DNA of 64,000 nt. Origin: Bimastos eiseni. Lineage: Eukaryota > Annelida > Clitellata > Crassiclitellata > Lumbricidae. The DNA is taken from the NCBI GenBank assembly GCA_959347315.1, contig OY365817.1:6569731-6633730 (forward strand). Reading direction: 5' to 3'. The stretch's first letter is position 1; each line of letters begins with the position of its first letter. The position numbers and the translations under genes were made by a program. This document shows positions 20,512-31,018 of this stretch, piece by piece. The notes under the pieces were generated by a model that worked only from the letters and a program-made list of their open reading frames with translations, did not search any database and had not been told where the DNA came from.

Positions 20512-22448
20512 ATTCATCATTGGCATTGCCAACGGATCTGTCAACAGGCTATCTGGGTCGCCGCTTGTCAGTGGATTGTAATCTTGACATAGTGCCCTGA
20601 AAAGCCACCGCATTGAAACGTTGGATCAATGCCCACAAGTTCTGGAAAAGGAAGTTTGTCTCTCGGGTGTCACCGGTAGTTGTCGAAAGTCGCGTCCAGT
20701 CTCAGACAGAAAGGCGAGGCCCTCACTATTTGAGGGGACCGAAGGTTTCTATAACGATTGGAACAAAAGTGTATTTCTTCTCTAGCTCAGAATATTTTGT
20801 GTGTTTCCTTGTGGCTGCAATCTTCGCCGCTCCTCCAGCTGTGGAAGCTGTCTCGGGGATATAAGAAGCGGCCACTGTGTCCACCACAGTTGCGTCCAAA
20901 AGTAAGGCCCGCCCCCCACTCCACGGTATCAGGGTCTTCCCGTCCGGTCTCTTTCCATCTAATCTAGAAAGACCTGACGGTTCCTTGACCGCTGGAATAC
21001 CAGCTCTGTTGAGGCTGCGATGGATAACGTCGTTGATATTACAGTGTCTTGCATTCCTCTTCGATCGAGTTAACATCCGCCTCCACCACCTTAGGATCTC
21101 CGCCCAAGGTGAGGTCGTCGAGGTATCCAAAGGCCAGTGGTGACAGCAGGTGGTTAAGGATCGGCTGTAGCGGTAGGCAGAAAAGGAGAGGTACCAAGGG
21201 ATCGCCCTGTTGCGAACCTTCTTGCGATTGTATCGTGAATCTCCCGAATTTCAGAGATGTCGCCTCGGCGTAGGCAAGATGGCAATATGCGGATAAATCA
21301 GAAATGAGTTCGTCCACTGATGCGAGCATGAAATCTCGGTGCAAGCTATTCAAATGTTTCTATCCTCCAGTTTTGCGGCTACCCCCGCCGCCAGCGCCTG
21401 TCTTCCATTCGAGCCCATTGGCCTCTGCCCTTCGCGGGTGTCTGCGTCTGGTTGGAAGACAGTGTCGGCCAAAGTCAGCCATTCGTCATGAAAATCTGCA
21501 ATGCGTTTCTTGACGATGGACGTAAGATTGCGGCGTCGGTCGCCCCTCAATGGAGTTTCCAAAGTTCCCGCAACAAAGGCGAGGAGGCGCCGCCATCCTG
21601 CGAGGTTCGCAGGGTCCGCCAAAATGGACTCCATAATGTCGGTTATAAGGCGGTCAGCTTCTGATCTAGCTCCTTTGGGAAAATGCCTGAGAAGACCTCG
21701 TGAGAGGCAAGGGTGTCGCATTGACCTGACAGGTCAGAGGTCCGAATTAGGGGCGGCATCGGTCGTCCGTTCTTCGTCAGTCGTGATTTGTTCGGGATTC
21801 GCATTTGTCGCGACGGTCATCGAGCCAAAAGGTGCCAAAGGGATTCATGAAGATAAGGGCGGCTTATTCGAACCGGGACATTAATTGGCCCTGGGCCCGT
21901 GTTGGTGGACCATGCCGTCATTGTTATGGAGTTGGCGAACTGAATGACATACATTGCATGTCCCTTGTGCCTTCTTCTGTTTCAGTTCAAATGTCCCTAT
22001 CAGGGTCGGTGAATCCGTTCTCTTAGTGATTGTGCGATGTGTTCCCATGTAATTTTGATTCATTTGAGAATTTGGGAAACAGTGATATTGTTTTAAACTT
22101 CTGGTTTGATTTCTAGAGATTCGTTTCAGTTTGTTTACAGTTGCGCCGCCATTTAAAAAATAAACGTTGCGTTGCCATTGACGACTGTGACGCAGTCGGT
22201 CTTTAAACATGGCACACGGCCATCGGCGTAATTATTTAAAAGTGCGGCCAATATTGGTGTTGAAAATAAAGTTTAAAAAACCAATATTATTGAAGACTTA
22301 GCTGATCAGCTGTAGTTGAACAAATCCATCGGGTCACGAGACGACATACCGTTAGAAGATATAAAAATCCAACGCTGACGATAACGCGATCCGTAGTATT
22401 TTTAATTTAAAAGTGGGACGTTTAAAATTTGCCACCTAGAGCGGCACC
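20512..22448 (-). mobile_element. RLE non-LTR retrotransposon, family B, copy 2 (internally deleted)
   Basis: Minus strand: 5' leader (22,210-22,448); finger CNVCHSVRQLHNNDGMVHQH (21,881-22,210); N-terminal region to KLEDRN (21,350-21,721); a jump into RT from LHRDFMLASVDELI through SQEGSQQGDPLVPLLF and FGYLDDLTLGG (21,039-21,353); then a second jump directly to the endonuclease [27 protein letters not shown] and WKNPIVDTVAA-like remains (20,620-21,050). The two deletions differ from those in copy B1. The last RLE residues and 3' end (catcattggcattg) match B1 closely. The 5' end reads tgacgtcattc before (ATT)n. Confidence 0.87.
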
Positions 22449-22480
22449 TGACGTCATTCAATTATTATTATTATTATTAT
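22449..22480 (+). repeat. (ATT)n microsatellite between RLE copies B2 and A1
   Basis: A short att run of about 20 bp plus tatatt. It lies at the 5' end of B2 and the 3' end of A1. Confidence 0.85.
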
Positions 22481-24919
22481 ATTATGCTGTTATCGCCCAT
22501 GTGGGCGAGCTAAGTGAGTGGTGGCAATGTCCCGAAGAGGCAGGCGGCGTTCCCACGCTGAAGAACAGCTGAGATACGCTGGAACAGAAATGACGTCTCC
22601 ATTGGATCGTGGATTGCAGCACTCGTTCGACTACCCAACTCTGAGATGAACTGCAGTCTTTCACTGCTCCAAGCGCCGCCGGATTCCAAGGAGAGGGCTA
22701 CGAAGTCGTGGGTGTTGGTTATGGTGGAATACTTGGCCCTCCTCGTCTTAGCTGCGCGTTCGGCTGCTTCGCCAGCTCTGATAGATGTGTCGACAAGATG
22801 TGACTTGGCGTAGGTGTCGGGCACTGTCACATCCCATGCCAGACATCGACCACGTGTCCAAGGAATGAGCGTGACGCCGTCCGGTCGCTTTCCATCTTCT
22901 CTTACCAAGCCGAGAGGTTCCTTTTGCGCTGGAATCTTCGCCCTGCCAAGAGCTCTCCAGATGACATCGTTCAACATACTATGTCGTTGATGTTTTCCGC
23001 TGCCTCTTCTACAAATTACTCCATGAAGATAATCTCTGCGCAGAGTGTTAAAGAAATTGGCGAAGTCGAGCTTCACTAGGACGCAGTCTTCAGGCATTGT
23101 GGTTATCCAACGACGTTTCGCATGGACAGCTGCCTCAGCGCCTCCTGGAATGCCGAACCCAAAGCTGAATGGGGGCGAGCAGTTGAGGCAGCCTTGTTAC
23201 CGCATGCGAATTAGCGCACTTTGCCGCAAGACGACGCCATGTGTAGCCCACGGCGATCGGTCTTATGCCTCCGGAGATTGCCCTAGCGACATCTTCTTTA
23301 GAAACTTGAAGCGCGATGAAGCGATCCGAACTGTCTGGATCACACGGTGTTCTCCTGTCCACTGGCGCAAGCGGGTGCTTTTTCTTAAGCTCGGCCAGAG
23401 TTTCCGGTGTGTCCAGCGCCGTCCTCAGGCATTGTGGAAATCCAACGACGTGTCGCATGGACAGCTGCCTCAGCGCCTCTTGGAATGTCTACCCCAAGCT
23501 GAGATGGCCTTGCTGCTTTTGGGATACCGCATGCAAATTAGCGCACTTTGCCGCAAGACGACGCCATGTGTAGCCCACGGCGATCGGTCTTATGCCTCCG
23601 TCCTTCTTGCTCAGGGCTAAAAGGTTTGCCCCATAGATGACCTCATTCACCTCTTCGGATAGACCTCCCTTTAGGAGCAGATTGACAAGGTCAGATAGAC
23701 GTTGCCCAATGTTGTCATCTACTCCATAGGCCATCAGATTCTTTAAGTGTTGTGGAGTTATGCCATCTGGACCACCAGCCGAACCCGCAGGGAAAGAGGA
23801 GAATGCCCTAGCGACATCTTCTTTAGAAACTTGAAGCGCGATGAAGCGATCCGAACTGTCTGGATCACACGGTGTTCTCCTGTCCACTGGCGCAGGCGGG
23901 TGCTTTTTCTTAAGCGCGGCCAGAGTTTCCGGTGTGTCCAGCGCCGGCTTATCCTCGCTGCAGATGAGACGGATGGCTGCTTTGAAATTGCCTTCCTCCA
24001 GCTTGCTTGCAACTGTTGAGGCTAAATACCTGGCGTGGTCGCATTTAGCGGACTTGAGCTTACGACTTGACGTCGATGGCGATTTATCGTTAGTCGACTG
24101 GTCTGGCCTCTGCAGTCCCCATTCAGTAATGCGGGACAAAATCATCTTGGTCATGATGTGCTTTCGTCCACCTCTCTTGGCTTCACTACAATAGTTCCAC
24201 CGAAGGCCAGCAAATCGAACCATTTTGCAACGCAATTTGGTTCTCTTACAATTGCTTGGATTATATCGGTCGGGAGAACAGCACAAGATGGCCTTGCTGC
24301 TTTTGGGATCCTCTTAATAAGAAGACCGGGTGAAGCAGGATGTAAGAGGTGAGAAGCGATCTGCCCAACATCCGTTGATAGAACCCGTGAGAAAGGGATC
24401 TGCACGCTAGTGGTGGAAGACGACTGTCTTGTGGTATTATGCTTTAAAGGGCCGTCCGCCGGTGGCTGGTCAGAACCTGGACAAGGGGCGGTTCGAGGGC
24501 CATGCCGGTGCATCGTGCCATTTGAGGCATGGGTTTTGAAGGACAACCAACACACCCCGCAAACCCTCTGGCCCTTACATGGTTTTTGACTCATCTGAGT
24601 TTCAATTCGGTTTGTTTTCAAATGCGCCGCCATTTAAACAGTAATCGTTGCCATTGACAACGTTGACGTCGCTGGCCTTAAAGCATGGCAAACGGTCATC
24701 AATTCAAATGCACGGCTACGTATAAGTTGAAACGAAAGTTTGACAAACCAATCGTGTTGTGGTCTTGGCGAATAAGATGTGGTGAATATAAACAATCGGG
24801 TCACGAGTTGTTAATCCATTAGACGATGCTAAAAACCAACTCTGACAATTACTCGTTTACGCGGTGTTTTTGCGAAATAGTCGGACATTAAAATTTTTCG
24901 GCTCCATGTCCGCTGCCTG
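22481..24919 (-). mobile_element. RLE non-LTR retrotransposon, family A, copy 1 (rearranged)
   Basis: Minus strand: 5' leader (24,634-24,919); MAAHLKTNRIETQMSQKPCK with the finger CGVCW...HRHGPR..PCPGS (24,151-24,633); N-terminal and first RT motifs to KKDGGIRPIAVGYTWRRLAA (23,489-24,286). Then a second, shortened copy of DTPETLAELKKKHPLAPVDR to GGIRPIAVGYTWRR (23,135-23,458); then MPEDCVLVKLDFANFFNTLR joined in frame to the endonuclease (22,510-23,097) with KRPDGVTLIPW and AWDVTVPDT. RT motifs B-E and the CCHC knuckle are deleted. The element therefore contains a ~300-bp internal duplication and at least two deletions. Confidence 0.88.
22510..23097 (-). CDS. In-frame RT motif A / RLE endonuclease fusion (copy A1)
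   Basis: A 195-codon open frame. Residues 1-22 are MPEDCVLVKLDFANFFNTLR, carrying the RT motif-A aspartate. The chain then passes without a frame break into CRRGSGKHQRHSMLNDVIWR and the full C-terminal endonuclease, with EDGKRPDGVTLIPW and CLAWDVTV (PD...D core) and the conserved tail TSFLFQRISAVLQR. About 1.15 kb of RT, thumb and the first half of the CCHC knuckle is missing compared with the copy at 57.8-59.7 kb. It could encode a free-standing endonuclease domain, but there is no evidence it is expressed. Copy A2 at 26,357-26,944 is almost identical. Confidence 0.6.
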   Translation of the reverse strand: MPEDCVLVKLDFANFFNTLRRDYLHGVICRRGSGKHQRHSMLNDVIWRALGRAKIPAQKEPLGLVREDGKRPDGVTLIPWTRGRCLAWDVTVPDTYAKSHLVDTSIRAGEAAERAAKTRRAKYSTITNTHDFVALSLESGGAWSSERLQFISELGSRTSAAIHDPMETSFLFQRISAVLQRGNAACLFGTLPPLT

Positions 24920-24966
24920 TATTATTATTATTATTATAATTATTATTATTATTATTATTATTATTA

Positions 24967-25027
<61 letters not shown>

Positions 25028-25035
25028 CGTTATTA
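24920..25035 (+). repeat. (ATT)n microsatellite between RLE copies A1 and E1
   Basis: About 38 att units with single ataatt, gtt and cgtt interruptions. It follows ccgctgcctgt, the 5' end of family A, and precedes the 3' end of an E-family fragment. Confidence 0.95.
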
Positions 25036-25357
25036 CCATAAGAAGCATTTTTGTTGTTCTCGGGCTAGTTGTCCTCGACCTTGATATTCTGTACAAATGT
25101 GCCTCGGAACGCGACAGCGTTATATCATTGCGTGCAAATCGAAAGGCGCTGGTAAAGGTGTCTGGTCTCGAGTGGGTCCTCTGGCACAGTTGTCAATCGC
25201 CGGCCTAACTCAGTTAGGAAGTCAATGCCTTCTTTATTTATGGGCTGCAAAGTTTCTTTTGCAATTGGAACGTTGGTGCGTAGTGGGGGGGGGGAGTGTA
25301 GCGTATTTGGCGGTTTTTCGTGCGGCGGCCAGTTCAGATTTAATGTAATGCCTATTG
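25036..25357 (-). mobile_element. RLE retrotransposon family E, 3' fragment, copy 1
   Basis: The minus strand encodes the C-terminal end of an RLE protein: YNRHYIKSELAAARKTAKYA, then ETLQPINKEGIDFLTELGRR and PLETRHLYQRLSICT, followed by a ~100-bp 3' tail ending at (ATT)n. It is paralogous to the family C ending (ETMGPVNNEGKDF...RETSYLFQRLSVCIQ) but clearly a different family. Its 5' side is cut at tgcctattgta, where it is joined directly to a B fragment with no microsatellite between. Confidence 0.75.
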
Positions 25358-26187
25358 TAATCTGGACATAGTGCCCTGAAAAGCCACCGCATTGAAACGT
25401 TGAATCAATGCCGACAAGTTCTGGAAAAAGAAGTTTGTCTCTCTGGTGTCACCGGTAGTTGTCGAAAGTCGGCGCCCAGTCTCAGACAGAAAGGCGAGGC
25501 CCTCACTATTAAGGGGACCGAAGGTTTCTATAGCGATTGGAACAAACGTGTATTTCTTCTCCAGATTGGGATATTTTGTGTGTTTCCTTGTGGCTGCAAT
25601 CTCCGCCGCTCCTCCAGCTGTGGAAGCTGTCTCAGGGATATAAGAAGCGGCCACTGTGTCCACCACCGTCGCGTCCCAAAGAAAGGCCCGCCCCCCACTC
25701 CACGGTATCAGGGTCTGCCCGTCCGGTCTCTTTCCATCTAATCTAGAAAGACCTGACGGCTCTTTGACCGCTGGAACACCGGCTCTGTTGAGATAGCCTC
25801 AACAGAGCCGGTGTTCCAGCGGTCAAGGAGCCGTCAGGTTAAGGTCGGATAAGGTCGTTGATATTACAGTGTCTTGCTCGGCGGCCAAAACCCAATGAAC
25901 AGGACAGGCCATGTGCGCCTCTGGCAGAGACGAAGGCGCCACATGCGAAGGTGTGTGGCTTGCAGATGGCCACCCCTAATCGAAGGCCGACCGCCACCCT
26001 CACGGTATCGTCCTCCAGTCTGAGATCGCGAGAAACGAGCGGGAGAGCGTATAGCCAGTCCGAGGCGTGCGGTGACTGCAGGGCCCTTAGTCTCGCCTGG
26101 TCGCAGGGATCCTGTAGCTTTTCTTCTAGTGCAGACAGAACCGCGTTTTACAGCGGCCTGTCAAAGTGGCCTGGCGTCGTCGATTAT
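25358..26187 (-). mobile_element. RLE retrotransposon family B, fragment copy 3 with foldback
   Basis: The minus strand holds the RLE tail ([20 protein letters not shown] to LIQRFNAVAFQGTM, 25,352-25,666) and [11 protein letters not shown]. An 87-bp inverted duplication follows (see separate feature). Then come the CCHC-like knuckle ([20 protein letters not shown]) and the region just before it (LDDTVRVAVGLRL), ending at cgcgttttacagcggcctg, where a GAT/ATT microsatellite starts. The 3' UTR is missing because E1 is fused to it. Confidence 0.75.
25752..25838. repeat. 87-bp near-perfect hairpin (41-bp arms, 5-nt loop)
   Basis: The left arm runs from cctgacggctctttgaccgc to ctgttgag, the loop is atagc, and the right arm ends ccgtcagg. 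Only one arm mismatch (t/c) is present. It lies within the RLE coding region of fragment B3, replacing the normal sequence between AGIPA and the histidine motif. It looks like a snap-back template switch. The duplicate copy is at 29,598-29,684. Confidence 0.95.
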
Positions 26188-26325
26188 GATGATGATGATG
26201 ATTATTATTATTATTATTATTATTATCATTATAATTATTATTGTTATTATTATTATTATTATTATAATTATTATTATTATTATTATTATTATTAATATTA
26301 TTATTTTTATTATTATTATATATGT
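26188..26325 (+). repeat. (GAT)n(ATT)n microsatellite between B3 and A2
   Basis: Five gat units followed by about 40 att-type units with cat, aat and ttt interruptions. It forms the 3' border of family A copy 2. Confidence 0.93.
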
Positions 26326-28766
26326 TTCACATTATGCTGTTATCGCCCATGATGAGCTAAGTGAGTGGTGGCAATGTCCCGAAGAGGCAGGCGGCGTTCC
26401 CACGCTGAAGAACAGCTGAGATACGCTGGAACAGAAATGACGTCTCCATTGGATCGTGGATTGCAGCACTCGTTCGACTACCCAACTCTGAGATGAACTG
26501 CAGTCCTTCACTGCTCCAAGCGCCGCCGAATTCCAAGGAGAGGGGTACGAAGTCGTGGGTGTTGGTTATGGTGGAATACTTGGCCCTCCTCGTCTTAGCT
26601 GCGCGTTCGGCTGCTTCGCCAGCTCTGATAGATGTGTCGACAAGATGTGACTTGGCGTAGGTGTCGGGCACTGTCACATCCCATGCCAGACATCGACCAC
26701 GTGTCCAAGGAATGAGCGTGACGCCGTCCGGTCGCTTTCCATCTTCTCTTACCAAGCCGAGAGGTTCCTTTTGCGCTGGAATCTTCGCCCTGCCAAGAGC
26801 TCTCCAGATGACATCGTTCAACATACTATGTCGTTGATGTTTTCCGCTGCCTCTTCTACAAATTACTCCATGAAGATAATCTCTGCGCAGAGTGTTAAAG
26901 AAATTGGCGAAGTCGAGCTTCACTAGGACGCAGTCTTCAGGCATTGTGGTTATCCAACGACGTTTCGCATGGACAGCTGCCTCAGCGCCTCCTGGAATGC
27001 CGAACCCAAAGCTGAATGGGGGCGAGCAGTTGAGGCAGCCTTGTTACCGCATGCGAATTAGCGCACTTTGCCGCAAGACGACGCCATGTGTAGCCCACGG
27101 CGATCGGTCTTATGCCTCCGGAGATTGCCCTAGCGACATCTTCTTTAGAAACTTGAAGCGCGATGAAGCGATCCGAACTGTCTGGATCACACGGTGTTCT
27201 CCTGTCCACTGGCGCAAGCGGGTGCTTTTTCTTAAGCTCGGCCAGAGTTTCCGGTGTGTCCAGCGCCGTCCTCAGGCATTGTGGAAATCCAACGACGTGT
27301 CGCATGGACAGCTGCCTCAGCGCCTCTTGGAATGTCTACCCCAAGCTGAGATGGCCTTGCTGCTTTTGGGATACCGCATGCAAATTAGCGCACTTTGCCG
27401 CAAGACGACGCCATGTGTAGCCCACGGCGATCGGTCTTATGCCTCCGTCCTTCTTGCTCAGGGCTAAAAGGTTTGCCCCATAGATGACCTCATTCACCTC
27501 TTCGGATAGACCTCCCTTTAGGAGCAGATTGACAAGGTCAGATAGACGTTGCCCAATGTTGTCATCTACTCCATAGGCCATCAGATTCTTTAAGTGTTGT
27601 GGAGTTATGCCATCTGGACCACCAGCCGAACCCGCAGGGAAAGAGGAGAATGCCCTAGCGACATCTTCTTTAGAAACTTGAAGCGCGATGAAGCGATCCG
27701 AACTGTCTGGATCACACGGTGTTCTCCTGTCCACTGGCGCAGGCGGGTGCTTTTTCTTAAGCGCGGCCAGAGTTTCCGGTGTGTCCAGCGCCGGCTTATC
27801 CTCGCTGCAGATGAGACGGATGGCTGCTTTGAAATTGCCTTCCTCCAGCTTGCTTGCAACTGTTGAGGCTAAATACCTGGCGTGGTCGCATTTAGCGGAC
27901 TTGAGCTTACGACTTGACGTCGATGGCGATTTATCGTTAGTCGACTGGTCTGGCCTCTGCAGTCCCCATTCAGTAATGCGGGACAAAATCATCTTGGTCA
28001 TGATGTGCTTTCGTCCACCTCTCTTGGCTTCACTACAATAGTTCCACCGAAGGCCAGCAAATCGAACCATTTTGCAACGCAATTTGGTTCTCTTACAATT
28101 GCTTGGATTATATCGGTCGGGAGAACAGCACAAGATGGCCTTGCTGCTTTTGGGATCCTCTTAATAAGAAGACCGGGTGAAGCAGGATGTAAGAGGTGAG
28201 AAGCGATCTGCCCAACATCCGTTGATAGAACCCGTGAGAAAGGGATCTGCACGCTAGTGGTGGAAGACGACTGTCTTGTGGTATTATGCTTTAAAGGGCC
28301 GTCCGCCGGTGGCTGGTCAGAACCTGGACAAGGGGCGGTTCGAGGGCCATGCCGGTGCATCGTGCCATTTGAGGCATGGGTTTTGAAGGACAACCAACAC
28401 ACCCCGCAAACCCTCTGGCCCTTACATGGTTTTTGACTCATCTGAGTTTCAATTCGGTTTGTTTTCAAATGCGCCGCCATTTAAACAGTAATCGTTGCCA
28501 TTGACAACGTTGACGTCGCTGGCCTTAAAGCATGGCAAACGGTCATCAATTCAAATGCACGGCTACGTATAAGTTGAAACGAAAGTTTGACAAACCAATC
28601 GTGTTGTGGTCTTGGCGAATAAGATGTGGTGAATATAAACAATCGGGTCACGAGTTGTTAATCCATTAGACGATGCTAAAAACCAACTCTGACAATTACT
28701 CGTTTACGCGGTGTTTTTGCGAAATAGTCGGACATTAAAATTTTTCGGCTCCATGTCCGCTGCCTG
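26326..28766 (-). mobile_element. RLE non-LTR retrotransposon, family A, copy 2
   Basis: A duplicate of copy A1 with the same internal duplication and deletions. ORF blocks are at 26,357-26,944 (RT motif A fused to endonuclease), 26,982-27,305, 27,336-28,133 (N-terminal region to GGIRPIAVGYTWRRL) and 27,998-28,480 (finger). Its first ~220 bp (3' end) match copy A3 rather than A1, because the tandem-duplication crossover lies inside the endonuclease region. Confidence 0.88.
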
Positions 28767-28813
28767 TATTATTATTATTATTATAATTATTATTATTATT
28801 ATTATTATTATTA

Positions 28814-28874
<61 letters not shown>

Positions 28875-28882
28875 CGTTATTA
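28767..28882 (+). repeat. (ATT)n microsatellite between A2 and E2
   Basis: Duplicate of the tract at 24,920-25,035. Confidence 0.95.
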
Positions 28883-29203
28883 CCATAAGAAGCATTTTTG
28901 TTGTTCTCGGGCTAGTTGTCCTCGACCTTGATATTCTGTACAAATGTGCCTCGGAACGCGACAGCGTTATATCATTGCGTGCAAATCGAAAGGCGCTGGT
29001 AAAGGTGTCTGGTCTCGAGTGGGTCCTCTGGCACAGTTGTCAATCGCCGGCCTAACTCAGTTAGGAAGTCAATGCCTTCTTTATTTATGGGCTGCAAAGT
29101 TTCTTTTGCAATTGGAACGTTGGTGCGTAGTGGGGGGGGGAGTGTAGCGTATTTGGCGGTTTTTCGTGCGGCGGCCAGTTCAGATTTAATGTAATGCCTA
29201 TTG
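28883..29203 (-). mobile_element. RLE retrotransposon family E, 3' fragment, copy 2
   Basis: Duplicate of E1. Because its poly-G run is one base shorter, the frame stays open through MRWLFRALCPDYNRHYIKSE to TRHLYQRLSICTQ (28,972-29,238), which clarifies that the E fragment and the B tail (WLFRALC) happen to be fused in frame here. Confidence 0.75.
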
Positions 29204-30033
29204 TAATCTGGACATAGTGCCCTGAAAAGCCACCGCATTGAAACGTTGAATCAATGCCGACAAGTTCTGGAAAAAGAAGTTTGTCTCTCTGGTGTCACCG
29301 GTAGTTGTCGAAAGTCGGCGCCCAGTCTCAGACAGAAAGGCGAGGCCCTCACTATTAAGGGGACCGAAGGTTTCTATAGCGATTGGAACAAACGTGTATT
29401 TCTTCTCCAGATTGGGATATTTTGTGTGTTTCCTTGTGGCTGCAATCTCCGCCGCTCCTCCAGCTGTGGAAGCTGTCTCAGGGATATAAGAAGCGGCCAC
29501 TGTGTCCACCACCGTCGCGTCCCAAAGAAAGGCCCGCCCCCCACTCCACGGTATCAGGGTCTGCCCGTCCGGTCTCTTTCCATCTAATCTAGAAAGACCT
29601 GACGGCTCTTTGACCGCTGGAACACCGGCTCTGTTGAGATAGCCTCAACAGAGCCGGTGTTCCAGCGGTCAAGGAGCCGTCAGGTTAAGGTCGGATAAGG
29701 TCGTTGATATTACAGTGTCTTGCTCGGCGGCCAAAACCCAATGAACAGGACAGGCCATGTGCGCCTCTGGCAGAGACGAAGGCGCCACATGCGAAGGTGT
29801 GTGGCTTGCAGATGGCCACCCCTAATCGAAGGCCGACCGCCACCCTCACGGTATCGTCCTCCAGTCTGAGATCGCGAGAAACGAGCGGGAGAGCGTATAG
29901 CCAGTCCGAGGCGTGCGGTGACTGCAGGGCCCTTAGTCTCGCCTGGTCGCAGGGATCCTGTAGCTTTTCTTCTAGTGCAGACAGAACCGCGTTTTACAGC
30001 GGCCTGTCAAAGTGGCCTGGCGTCGTCGATTAT
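29204..30033 (-). mobile_element. RLE retrotransposon family B, fragment copy 4
   Basis: Duplicate of B3, including the foldback at 29,598-29,684. It differs only by one extra GAT at the microsatellite border. Confidence 0.75.
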
Positions 30034-30171
30034 GATGATGATGATGATGATTATTATTATTATTATTATTATCATTATAATTATTATTGTTATTATTATT
30101 ATTATTATTATAATTATTATTATTATTATTATTATTATTAATATTATTATTTTTATTATTATTATATATGT
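30034..30171 (+). repeat. (GAT)n(ATT)n microsatellite between B4 and A3
   Basis: Six gat units and ~40 att-type units. Duplicate of the tract at 26,188. Confidence 0.93.
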
Positions 30172-30202
30172 TTCACATTATGCTGTTATCGCCCATGATG
30201 AG

Positions 30203-31018
30203 CTAAGTGAGTGGTGGCAATGTCCCGAAGAGGCAGGCGGCGTTCCCACGCTGAAGAACAGCTGAGATACGCTGGAACAGAAATGACGTCTCCATTGGAT
30301 CGTGGATTGCAGCACTCGTTCGACTACCCAACTCTGAGATGAACTGCAGTCCTTCACTGCTCCAAGCGCCGCCGAATTCCAAGGAGAGGGGTACGAAGTC
30401 GTGGGTGTTGGTTATGGTGGAATACTTGGCCCTCCTCGTCTTAGCTGCGCGTTCGGCTGCTTCGCCAGCTCTGATAGATGTGTCGACAAGATGTGACTTG
30501 GCGTAGGTGTCGGGCACTGTCACATCCCATGCCAGACATCGACCACGTGTCCAAGGAATGAGCGTGACGCCGTCCGGTCGCTTTCCATCTTCTCTTACCA
30601 AGCCGAGAGGTTCCTTTTGCGCTGGAATCTTCGCCCTGCCAAGAGCTCTCCAGATGACATCGTTCAACATGCTATGTCGTTGATGTTTTCCGCTGCCTCT
30701 TCTACGAATTAGTCCATGGAGCCCTTTTGCGTCGACGCTCTCTTGACATTGGTGACACAAATGTGGCTCGCAGAGCGTCGTTCCTAGCCTCAACCCGGCT
30801 GCCAGTCGTACCTCCTCGTTTGAGAGGCGCAGGCCTAGGGCAGTCACAGGGGGCGCTAGCATCCAGTCTCCAGAATGAGGTGCTCGTGAGGCCAGCAGGC
30901 GAGCCACGGTCGCATGGATTGTTATTGGAATCCAGCAGACCTTTCCATGCCTTGTCTGTGAATCGGAGGTCCCATTCTTTCTGGCGATGACTCGCTGCTC
31001 CTGTTGGTGGTTCTGCAT
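30203..31018 (-). CDS. CCHC knuckle plus RLE endonuclease ORF of copy A3
   Basis: An open frame of 271 codons. After an out-of-frame start, residues ~50-100 are LLASRAPHSGDWMLAPPVTA and LRLSNEEVRLAAGLRLGTTL. The CX2CX9HX3C motif (CHQCQESVDAKGLHGLI) has its last Cys changed to Arg. The endonuclease follows, with [28 protein letters not shown] and AWDVTV, and the terminal FLFQRISAVLQRG. The PD-(X~15)-D arrangement matches the restriction-like endonuclease of R2/R4/HERO/NeSL-type elements. Loss of the knuckle Cys and the upstream frameshift suggest it is inactive. Confidence 0.65.
   Translation of the reverse strand: MQNHQQEQRVIARKNGTSDSQTRHGKVCWIPITIHATVARLLASRAPHSGDWMLAPPVTALGLRLSNEEVRLAAGLRLGTTLCEPHLCHQCQESVDAKGLHGLIRRRGSGKHQRHSMLNDVIWRALGRAKIPAQKEPLGLVREDGKRPDGVTLIPWTRGRCLAWDVTVPDTYAKSHLVDTSIRAGEAAERAAKTRRAKYSTITNTHDFVPLSLEFGGAWSSEGLQFISELGSRTSAAIHDPMETSFLFQRISAVLQRGNAACLFGTLPPLT

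Larger units (their letters stand above)
22699..26545 (+). repeat. 3,847-bp tandem duplication, first copy
   Basis: From 22,699 onward every base matches the sequence 3,847 bp downstream, apart from one G in a poly-G run (10 vs 9, at 25,285/29,132) and one base at the GAT/ATT boundary. The unit contains most of A1, an E fragment, a B fragment and the start of the next A copy. The true breakpoint can lie anywhere in 22,699-22,977. Confidence 0.95.
26546..30391 (+). repeat. 3,846-bp tandem duplication, second copy
   Basis: See the first copy at 22,699. The second unit ends inside the endonuclease of copy A3; the first mismatch between A2 and A3 is at 26,825/30,671. Identity over ~3.8 kb is above 99.9% by eye, far higher than between other copies of these families, so the event is very recent or is an assembly duplication. 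Confidence 0.93.

Noticed and set aside
23045..23620. 191-codon plus-strand frame MLKKLAKSSFTRTQSSG... (also 26,892)
   Set aside because: Antisense shadow of the RLE element's RT/N-terminal coding sequence on the minus strand.
24857..25208. Poly-isoleucine and poly-tyrosine open frames (also at 26,072, 28,704, 29,704, 60,077)
   Set aside because: Translations of (ATT/AAT)n microsatellites.
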